NCBI GenBank assembly: GCA_030607635.1
Contig: JAUWJP010000076.1
Coordinates: 1-7,705 of the forward strand
DNA from: Candidatus Aminicenantota bacterium
GTDB taxonomy: Bacteria; Acidobacteriota; Aminicenantia; Aminicenantales; Aminicenantaceae
Direction of reading: 5' to 3'
DNA: 7,705 nucleotides
Within the stretch, counting starts at the first letter, position 1, and the number at the start of each line of letters is the position of its first letter. The notes below the pieces were generated by a model. The model made no database searches and was not told where the DNA came from. It saw only the letters and a program-made list of their open reading frames with translations. The position numbers and the translations under genes were made by a program. Shown here in pieces: positions 1 to 5,061 of this stretch.

Positions 1-86
1 AGTTGGGCTGGTCCGGTAGTTCCACTGCCCAGCTCTTCTACAACTTCCCGTTTGAACTGACTGGTAAAGGTTCTAGGTTTTCTCAT
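1..86 (-). CDS. IS3-family transposase OrfA, N-terminal 28 codons
   Basis: The partial frame begins MRKPRTFTSQFKREVVEELG and continues SGTTGPAQ to the window edge. This is the familiar start of the helix-turn-helix OrfA protein (HTH_Tnp_1, Pfam PF01527) of IS3 elements, which binds the IS ends and is joined to the OrfB DDE integrase by frameshifting. The ATG at 86 is preceded on the minus strand by AAAGGAG, seven bases away, a good ribosome binding site. Whether the rest of the transposase is intact cannot be seen. Confidence 0.8.
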   Translation of the reverse strand, partial: MRKPRTFTSQFKREVVEELGSGTTGPAQ

Positions 87-100
87 GGCAGGCTCCTTTT

Positions 101-116
101 AATCCCTTTCGGGATT
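101..116 (-). other. Hairpin in the leader of IS orfA
   Basis: AATCCC and GGGATT form a perfect six-base stem around a four-base TTTC loop. On the minus strand the stem lies just upstream of the orfA ribosome binding site. Hairpins here are known in some insertion sequences to limit transposase translation from transcripts entering from outside. That role is an inference in this case. Confidence 0.4.
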
Positions 117-175
117 TACTGAACCCATCAGAACTCTAACAACTCTAAGTCATTTTGTCCAGTTTTAGGGGTTCA

Positions 176-1277
176 CTCCAACTTTCCCCAGCACGTTCTT
201 CTCTTGGGCCGAAGTGGTGCCGGAAAAACCAATGTGGGTCATCTTCTTGTGTGGAATCTGCTGAATAGAAGAAAACCCTTTGTTGTCCTGGATTGGAGGA
301 AAAACTATCGCCATTTCCTTAACAGGCCTGAAGGCAAATGCATTCTTGTGTTCGCTCTAGGAGAGGATGAATCGTTATCTTTCAATCCACTTTATCCTTC
401 GAGAAACCTGTCGGAGAATCAGCGGCAGGCTTATCTGAGAGACATGATCTCCGTCATCGCGATAACCTATCTACCGAGTCATCATCTCCTCAGCACCAGA
501 GGGGTTGAATACCTGCTGCTCAGAGCCCTGGACTTCTTCGATGATCAAAAACCAGTAACATTTAATGACATAAGACATCACATCGAGAATTGCAAGGCCC
601 ACTCAAGAGAACGTGACTGGAAGATCTCTGCGCTGAGTGTCTTGTTCAAACTGACAACCGGTCCTATTGGCAGGTTGATGAATTCCGAAGGCCCAACAAC
701 AATCCAAGATATTCTGGACAAGCCGGTGATAATGGAGCTTGACGGTATCGGTAGTGAGAGTGACCGCTCGGTCTTCACCCAAAGCCTCCTTTTATGGCTG
801 TATTATTACCGTCTGTCGGAGGGAAGAACAACCCCATTCAAGCATGTTCTATTCATAGAGGAGGCTCACAGCTTCTTTCTTCGCCACACCACACCCGGTC
901 ACGGTATCCATGATTTGATGTTGCGCCAGATACGGGATTTAGAACAGTCAATGATGTTATTCGATCAAAATCCGAGCCTTCTATCAACTCCGGCCCTGGG
1001 TAACAGCGGCGTAACTATATGCCTGAATCTCAAGCACTCCGCCGATATCCAAGAGGCGGCAAAATCACTCCCCTTGCCATCTGAAAAATGGGATTTCCTG
1101 GGTAGGCTTCCCGTTGGATACAGGATAGTGAAGGTGCAGGACAGGTGGGACCGCCCTTTCCTCGTTCATTTTCTCAGATTTCCGGTTTGCGATTCTCTAC
1201 AGTTGTCTGGGACAAAAAGGGATAATGCCAAGGGTGATTCGTGCAGAAACTTGTCCAGGAGTTGCATACAGCTCTGA
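176..1277 (+). pseudogene. HerA/FtsK-like P-loop ATPase, N-terminus removed by IS insertion
   Basis: This is a P-loop ATPase of the HerA/FtsK superfamily (DUF87-like), a group of DNA-pumping or defence-associated hexameric motors. Just after the IS boundary the frame reads FPQHVLLLGRSGAGKTN, a strand followed by a Walker A motif. Counting from the TTG at 204, Walker A is at residues 2-9 and the Walker B strand HVLFIEEAH at 214-222, with paired glutamates E219/E220. DQNP at 254-257 lies in the expected sensor region, and a C-terminal segment with PFLVHFLRF resembles the end of the HerA core. Family members normally have a domain before Walker A, such as a HAS-barrel. Here that part is missing and IS sequence takes its place. 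The TTG at 204 lies inside the Walker A strand, so it is not a native start. The last 20 or so residues look non-native (see the overlapping frame at 1241). The partner protein and precise function are unknown. Confidence 0.78.
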
Positions 1278-1435
1278 ACGAGGCTATTCGGATTCTTCCC
1301 AAAGGAGACAGAAGAGAAAAGAAAGAATCTGACCGTGCCACCAATCACTCTCTGTATAAGGCTTACAGAGACATTTTTTACCAGGCACTGTCGAACGGGA
1401 GACAAAGGATGCTACAGAAAACACAAAGTGGTTGA
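1241..1435 (+). CDS. Hypothetical 64-codon frame, possibly the shifted ATPase tail
   Basis: A GTG-started frame overlaps the end of the ATPase frame by 37 bases. The product begins VQKLVQELHTALNEAIRILP, which looks like an amphipathic helix, followed by a charged stretch and LYKAYRDIFYQALSNG. In the same bases the ATPase frame gives a cysteine- and serine-rich end of poor quality, so this frame may be the true continuation after a frameshift. Its own frame has a stop at 1235-1237, so any shift must fall between about 1238 and 1277. AAGGG lies a few bases upstream of the GTG and could serve as a weak ribosome binding site. I recognise no family. It could equally be a small separate gene or a remnant. 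Confidence 0.35.
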   Translation: MQKLVQELHTALNEAIRILPKGDRREKKESDRATNHSLYKAYRDIFYQALSNGRQRMLQKTQSG

Positions 1436-1492
1436 AACCGGACGACTGCGATTCCCGAGGGAGGGAAATAAAACTGCACTACCTTTTTCAAA

Positions 1493-2374
1493 TTATTTTA
1501 TGTCTTTTGAAATGTTTATGGGTAATTGAATGCACTGTCCATTTTTATCATGAATAGTAAGAGCACATTCAAGGTCTGGAGAAAGAATAATCAGGAGTGG
1601 CAGATCGATACGATACGTGTCCTGTTTTGCAATCTCTGTTAAAGATTTTATATCTATCCCACTTGGTGAATTTGCTCCCTGAGGATGATAATGCCATTCG
1701 CCTAGATACAACCCCTTGTCACCGAAAGATTGAAAAGCATTTTCTAATTCCTTTTGTGTAAATTCTTCATCCTTTAAGAAATATGTTTTTGTTTTAGTGG
1801 CCTTTGGGCCAGACTCTGTTGCTTTATTAATGACAAATTCGCCATTTCCAATTATGTACCCAATCAGCACCCCTCCTGTTTCTAATTCATTTGCTTTTTT
1901 AACTTCATCCTTCATTAGCTTGTATGCCCCACTAGTTATAGACACTTTTTTTTCATGAATGTCTTGGCAAATATGGCAATTAGGATGTGGGGGCAAGAAT
2001 TTAGAATTTATTACTCCCCATGTTCCATCATCGAGATTAACATTTTGTAATGACTCCGTACTAAAAACCCAATGATTTTTTTCAGTTCCTTTACCTTGCA
2101 AATAGTCAATTATAATTCGTGAAGCTATTGAAGAAATTAACTTAAGATCAGCTGCACTGGCTGGTCTTACAGGATTATTACATTCGTTTGTAATAACAGG
2201 CAAATCTTCATCCTCTTCAATGTTTACAAACAAATCATCATCATCTTGTAGGTAAAGATTCAAACAATTTTTACACGCATCTTCTCGAGGTTTTACTCGG
2301 AATATTCTGGCAGCTTTACCACCACCGCGAGTCAAGTCCTTTTTCTTCTGTAGTTTATCCCAAGATAAGGGCAA
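1493..2374 (-). pseudogene. Truncated E1-like (ThiF) / JAB-JAMM isopeptidase fusion
   Basis: The product is the C-terminal portion of a two-domain protein of the bacterial ubiquitin-like conjugation type. Residues 1-140 match the back half of a ThiF/E1 domain: GGGKAARIFRV at 17-27, a C-x2-C pair (C34, C37), NECNNPVRPASAADLK at 63-78 and a second C-x2-C pair (C133, C136); the four cysteines probably bind structural zinc. An acidic run rich in Asp/Glu lies at 43-58. Residues 145-293 form a JAB/MPN domain with an intact JAMM metal site: E165 in ETGGVLIG, H228 and H230 in HYHP, S238 and D241. This domain should be a zinc peptidase that trims or removes ubiquitin-like modifiers. The E1 nucleotide-binding glycine loop and first half are absent. 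The TTG at 2374 is only a formal start, and the frame stays open to 2416, where it enters IS256 sequence. No E2 or ubiquitin-like gene is in the window. Confidence 0.82.
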
Positions 2375-2385
2375 TGTTTCTTTAA

Positions 2386-2803
2386 GGTGATCTTTTTGTG
2401 TAGACTCACCTTCAAATTATCGGTACTGCGCTCTTCACCGCCAGTATTTCCGAAAAGGGCCAATATGTAGCCTATTCCGGGTCAAGATCTAACCGGATAT
2501 ATTGAGCCTCCTGCTCTTTCTCAAAATCGAGTCTTGAGGCTTAAACCATCCCGATAACTGCTTTTTCAGACTCCCTTCTAAAGATATGATTTTCCCTCTT
2601 CATAAGAGCTCATTCATCTTCAGGTAGCGCTTGCCCGTCAGCCACTCCTCATTCTGCTCGATACAAAGGGTTGAGATGAGGCGAAGACAAGCCTGTTCAT
2701 TAGGAAAGATACGCACTACCCTGGTTCTTCTTTTAATTTCCTGATTGAATCGCTCCCGCATGTTGGTGGTCCTCAGTCTCCTTTGATGGAAGACGGGTGT
2801 CAT
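2386..2803 (-). mobile_element. IS256-family element remnant (3' portion)
   Basis: The remnant contains the end of an IS256-family transposase (2600-2803) and about 210 bases of downstream non-coding sequence. On the plus strand, GGTGATCTTTTTGTGTA at 2386-2402 resembles the terminal repeats of IS256 elements, which often contain TTTTTGTGTA, so the outer end is placed near 2386. The rest of the transposase and the opposite end are missing, so the copy cannot move by itself. It adjoins the broken 5' end of the E1-JAB gene. The exact left boundary is an inference from the repeat-like sequence. Confidence 0.65.
2600..2803 (-). pseudogene. IS256-family transposase, C-terminal fragment
   Basis: The 67-residue frame reads HQRRLRTTNMRERFNQEIKR, then RRTRVVRIFPNEQACLRL and ends EEWLTGKRYLKMNELL. 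This is the highly conserved C-terminal block of IS256 (Mutator-type) transposases, including the TTN-x3-R-x-N-x-EIKRRT signature. Full-length members are about 400 residues, so roughly the last sixth remains, and the upstream two catalytic Asp residues are absent. The ATG at 2803 lies inside a palindrome at the break point and is not a native start. Confidence 0.85.
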
Positions 2804-2810
2804 TTGACAC
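2797..2810. repeat. 14-base palindrome at the IS256 break point
   Basis: GTGTCA and TGACAC form six-base inverted arms around a TT centre. The palindrome falls exactly where recognisable IS256 transposase sequence stops. It may mark a rearrangement junction or the end of a second element. Its origin is not resolved. Confidence 0.4.
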
Positions 2811-2844
2811 TTTGTCCCTTTTTGCGAGGTTTAGCAACTGCCCC

Positions 2845-3009
2845 CTATTTGACTATTAACTGAGTCTTTACTTTGATGTTCTTGCTTATTGCCACTACCG
2901 TTTTATGTGATCCAAGCAGCAGGGGAATGATTTGACTAATGGCTGCAGCAAGTCTTCGTTTATCCAACTCACCGGTATGCTTCCTCCTCCGACACAGCGT
3001 AATCATCAT
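2845..3009 (-). CDS. Unknown basic 54-residue protein with strong expression signals
   Basis: The frame starts MMITLCRRRKHTGELDKRRL, continues through a hydrophobic stretch (AAAISQIIPLLLG) and ends KVKTQLIVK. The product is rich in Lys and Arg, and I recognise no family. The case for a real gene rests on its signals. AAGGAGGTG lies at the ideal spacing (seven bases) before the ATG pair at 3009/3006, and a full-consensus sigma70 promoter at 3129-3157 points at it with a leader of about 112 bases. An in-frame stop occurs just upstream at 3037-3039. The gene diverges from the Xre-type regulator at 3229, which could control it. It could be a small regulatory or toxin-like protein, or a truncated gene or part of a mobile element that kept its promoter. 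Confidence 0.5.
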   Translation of the reverse strand: MMITLCRRRKHTGELDKRRLAAAISQIIPLLLGSHKTVVAISKNIKVKTQLIVK

Positions 3010-3014
3010 CTTTT

Positions 3015-3023
3015 CACCTCCTT
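3015..3023 (-). promoter_or_regulatory. Near-perfect ribosome binding site of the 54-codon frame
   Basis: On the minus strand this reads AAGGAGGTG, almost fully complementary to the 16S rRNA 3' end. The GGAGG core lies seven bases before the ATG at 3009. It is the strongest Shine-Dalgarno match I saw in the window. Confidence 0.75.
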
Positions 3024-3048
3024 GAATCAGAAAGTCTCAACCTGGTTA

Positions 3049-3076
3049 TTGACTCCTATGCTTTTATAATTATAGT
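3049..3076 (+). promoter_or_regulatory. Candidate rightward promoter upstream of the regulator gene
   Basis: TTGACT at 3049-3054 and TATAGT at 3071-3076 are separated by 16 bases, and each differs from consensus at one position. It would give a leader of roughly 145 bases before the regulator start at 3229 and would overlap the leader of the divergent transcript. A TATACT at 3185-3190 nearer the gene lacks a convincing -35, so the true start point is open. Confidence 0.4.
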
Positions 3077-3128
3077 AGTTAATGTGTATAATCCTTTCGT
3101 CCTTTGATTATTTATATCTGTAGTTGTA

Positions 3129-3157
3129 ATTATACCATTTCCTTTTATATATGTCAA
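3129..3157 (-). promoter_or_regulatory. Consensus sigma70 promoter, leftward
   Basis: The minus strand carries TTGACA (3157-3152), a 17-base spacer and TATAAT (3134-3129). All twelve hexamer bases match consensus. TGG directly before the -10 adds an extended -10 element. Transcription would start near 3122 and run left through the 54-codon frame and into the IS256 and E1-JAB remnants. Confidence 0.8.
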
Positions 3158-3187
3158 GTTATTTCTTCCAAGTACGGGTGGAATTAT

Positions 3188-3200
3188 ACTAAGTATTAGT
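3188..3200. promoter_or_regulatory. 13-base palindrome, possible operator of the regulator
   Basis: ACTAA and TTAGT are perfect inverted arms around GTA. The site overlaps a possible -10 (TATACT, 3185-3190) and lies 28 bases before the regulator start. Its size and position suit autoregulation by a small dimeric HTH protein. The region is A+T-rich, so a chance palindrome is possible. Confidence 0.35.
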
Positions 3201-3228
3201 GTATAAAAAGTATCTGGAGTAATAAACG

Positions 3229-3447
3229 GTGATCAGAAATAGACTGAAGATACTCTTGGCCGAACGAGACCTTAACTACACTCAGTTAAGTAAAATAACA
3301 GGAATTTCCGTCAATGCCCTCTCCAAGATGGGTAAGAACCGCGGTACGGGTGCCAAACAGATAACTTACGAGGTTCTGGAAAAACTATGCAAGGCTTTAG
3401 ACTGCTCGGTGGGCGAGCTGCTTGTATATATTCCGGATCAGGAATAA
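3229..3447 (+). CDS. Xre/Cro-type HTH transcriptional regulator
   Basis: This 72-residue protein is essentially a single lambda-repressor-like DNA-binding domain. The helix-turn-helix core is LNYTQLSKITGISVNALSKM at residues 15-34, followed by ITYEVLEKLCKALDCSVGELL, the usual last helices of the small HTH_26/YozG-like group. There is no extra ligand or oligomerisation domain. GTG at 3229 is the start, with GGAG about ten bases upstream, and the product begins at the expected first helix. The gene precedes brxA in the same direction and diverges from the 54-codon frame, so it may control one or both. BREX loci are often headed by a regulator, but the known BrxR proteins are larger WYL-domain proteins, so this is a different type. 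Confidence 0.88.
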   Translation: MIRNRLKILLAERDLNYTQLSKITGISVNALSKMGKNRGTGAKQITYEVLEKLCKALDCSVGELLVYIPDQE

Positions 3448-3651
3448 AGCTAAATGCTGCAATGTGGAAATGGCAAATAAAAATTGATCTGAATGATGAA
3501 GAAAAGAGGAAATGAGAAATAAAAAGGAAACCGTTAGGAAAATGGTAAATTGGATAAGCAATGAGGAAAAATATGGTAATCTATGATCTACCCAATACTC
3601 AACGAGCTTGCGGGTAGAAACAAAAACGACAAGATGTAAGGTTTCGTAACA
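3448..3651 (+). other. 204-base leader between regulator and brxA
   Basis: This A+T-rich stretch shows no clear terminator, so transcription from the regulator gene could continue into brxA. It holds two tiny overlapping frames: 3512-3586 (24 codons, MRNKKETVRKMVNWISNEEK...) and 3583-3639 (18 codons, MIYPILNELAGRNKNDKM), joined by an ATGA start-stop overlap. The first has AGAGGA almost touching its ATG, too close for good initiation; the second has no clear site. They may be leader peptides, remnants or chance frames. Confidence 0.4.
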
Positions 3652-4494
3652 ATGAATTTGACGGATGGAGAAAAAAGCAAAATAAGTATAAATAGCATGT
3701 TGCCCAAGTCACCTAAGTATACTTCAAATTTACAAAAAGGGGCAGCAGTATTAGAAGATATAAAAATACTTCTTGAACACTGGCGCAATGACATTCCACA
3801 AAGAGATCTCATCAAAGAATTAATCTTAAGAAATGTTTTAGGGAAGAAAAGCCGTAAGAGAGTTTCCGATGTTATAAGATATATTTTCTTGCCGCGATAT
3901 GTTAATGGTTATCCTAAAAATCATTGGACCTTTTTAAAGCAATTTGCAGAAGCAGATGTTCCAATTGAAATTTTACGGCCAATTCTTTACTTTTACTGCG
4001 CCCTTAATGAACCTTTAATTGGTGATTTTATTAACAAAATTTTACTTCCCAGGTACGAAAAGGGAATTTTAGAGATAGATTTTAGAGATGTTTCAGGCTT
4101 TATCAAAAAGGGTGTTCAGGATAAAACTATACCTGTAAAATGGGGAGATTCTGTTATCAAGAGAGTGGCTTCTGGGTTATTTTCAGCTCTTAAAGGATTT
4201 GGAATGCTTGAGGGTAAAAAAAGAAGACAGATAACACCTAAGTTTGTTCCTTTGCCTGTTTGTTTTTACATTGCATTTTTTATTTTCAAAGAAGGGTTTT
4301 TAGGTAAGAAAATAATTGAACATCCTTATTGGCGATTGTTTTTATTAAATCCACAGGAGATAGAGCACCTTTTTATGGAACTACATCAGGAGAAATATCT
4401 TAGGTATGAGCAAATTGGAGAAATAGTAAGACTTGAGTTTTTTCAGAATACCCCTGGGGAGATAGTGGATGTCATCATTAAAAGAAGCGCTTGA
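3652..4494 (+). CDS. brxA: BREX protein BrxA (DUF1819)
   Basis: BrxA is a small DNA-binding accessory protein of the BREX phage-defence system. The 280-residue product matches the DUF1819 pattern. YTSNLQKGAAVLEDIKILLE near the N-terminus (23-42) is the usual family opening, RKRVSDVIRYIFLPRY at 68-83 and GDFINKILLPRYEKG at 124-138 are the helical repeats, and KWGDSVIKRVASGLFSALKG at 163-182 leads to the winged-helix end. Type 1 BrxA proteins are about 200 residues, so this one is long, with about 20 extra residues before YTSNL and a longer C-terminal half. The ATG at 3652 has a weak TAAGGT site about ten bases upstream. The ATG at residue 16 lacks one, so the first was kept. The end overlaps brxB by 26 bases, indicating coupled translation. 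Confidence 0.85.
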   Translation: MNLTDGEKSKISINSMLPKSPKYTSNLQKGAAVLEDIKILLEHWRNDIPQRDLIKELILRNVLGKKSRKRVSDVIRYIFLPRYVNGYPKNHWTFLKQFAEADVPIEILRPILYFYCALNEPLIGDFINKILLPRYEKGILEIDFRDVSGFIKKGVQDKTIPVKWGDSVIKRVASGLFSALKGFGMLEGKKRRQITPKFVPLPVCFYIAFFIFKEGFLGKKIIEHPYWRLFLLNPQEIEHLFMELHQEKYLRYEQIGEIVRLEFFQNTPGEIVDVIIKRSA

Positions 4495-5053
4495 GCAATT
4501 AGAACGTGATTTAAGTTCAAAAGAGTTAAAAATAAGTCCCTATCATGATTTGCCTTTTGCTATATTCCGATATGACCCTGAACAGGAATTTGAAATGCGT
4601 AAAGAAATAAAGCTGCTCGCAACCCGACTTAATAACAAAGGTAAACGAGTTTATGTAATATCCCTGGCAAATTTGTTTTTTGAAGCAATAAAAAATGAAG
4701 GAGGAAAAGAACAAATCATAAAAGAAGAAAAAGAATTTGGTTTTTTAAAAGCGCAGGAGTCTTTGAATACAGTCCTTTCCGATCCTGATTACTCCCCTAT
4801 CCCTGATTTATTAGAGAGGAAATTGAGGGAATTAAACCCAGCCAAAGATATTGTATTCCTCGTAAGGGCAGGCGTATTTGCCCCCAATAGTTATAGAATT
4901 TCTGCTCTTTTAGATGAAATGAAAGGAAAAACACTCGTGCCTACGGTGCTTTTTTATCCAGGGAAAATGCAAGGAATCACAAGTTTGAAATACATGGGAA
5001 TGCCCTCAAAAGGTGCTGGGGGAAGTTATCATGTAAACATTTACAATAGGTAA
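4469..5053 (+). CDS. brxB: BREX protein BrxB (DUF1788)
   Basis: BrxB is a core BREX protein of about 200 residues whose exact biochemical role is not settled; in type 1 BREX it is needed for defence and host methylation. The 194-residue product is of normal length and shows the DUF1788 pattern: YHDLPFAIFRYDP at 25-37, RVYVISLANLFFEAI at 60-74, FLVRAGVFAP at 130-139 and VPTVLFYPG at 157-165, the most conserved part of the family. ATG at 4469 has a good GGGGAG site seven bases upstream, placed inside the end of brxA. The pglX start is eight bases after the stop, so the three genes form one operon. Confidence 0.92.
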   Translation: MSSLKEALEQLERDLSSKELKISPYHDLPFAIFRYDPEQEFEMRKEIKLLATRLNNKGKRVYVISLANLFFEAIKNEGGKEQIIKEEKEFGFLKAQESLNTVLSDPDYSPIPDLLERKLRELNPAKDIVFLVRAGVFAPNSYRISALLDEMKGKTLVPTVLFYPGKMQGITSLKYMGMPSKGAGGSYHVNIYNR

Positions 5054-5061
5054 CAATTAAG

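Larger units (their letters stand above)
1..175 (-). mobile_element. IS3-family insertion sequence, one end only
   Basis: This is the terminal part of an IS3-family element that runs off the left edge. Read on the minus strand, the end begins TGAACCCCTAAAACTGGACA at base 175, with the TG terminus typical of IS3 elements. The first open frame follows about 90 bases further in and encodes the start of an OrfA protein. To the right of base 175 the sequence immediately reads as the ATPase gene, so the element appears to have inserted into that gene. The other end, and therefore any target-site duplication, lies outside the window. The IS3 subgroup is not determined. Confidence 0.8.

Noticed and set aside
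1166..1405. Minus-strand 79-codon frame across the ATPase end
   Set aside because: It is opposite the ATPase tail and the 64-codon frame, shows no domain, and has no convincing ribosome binding site.
1335..1529. Plus-strand 64-codon frame between the ATPase and JAB genes
   Set aside because: It overlaps the end of the E1-JAB gene and the more plausible 1241 frame, and its product has no family features.
2386..2410. GGTGA...TCACC inverted repeat as a transcription terminator
   Set aside because: The arms are only five bases with a 15-base interior, and no T-run follows in a suitable place. An IS256 terminal repeat explains the sequence better.
3550..3577. TTGGAT / TATGGT as a promoter for brxA
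   Set aside because: Each hexamer matches consensus at only about four of six positions, which is common by chance in this A+T-rich leader.
3588..3815. Minus-strand 75-codon frame across the brxA start
   Set aside because: It lies opposite brxA, has no recognisable domain and reads as a hydrophobic antisense shadow of that gene.
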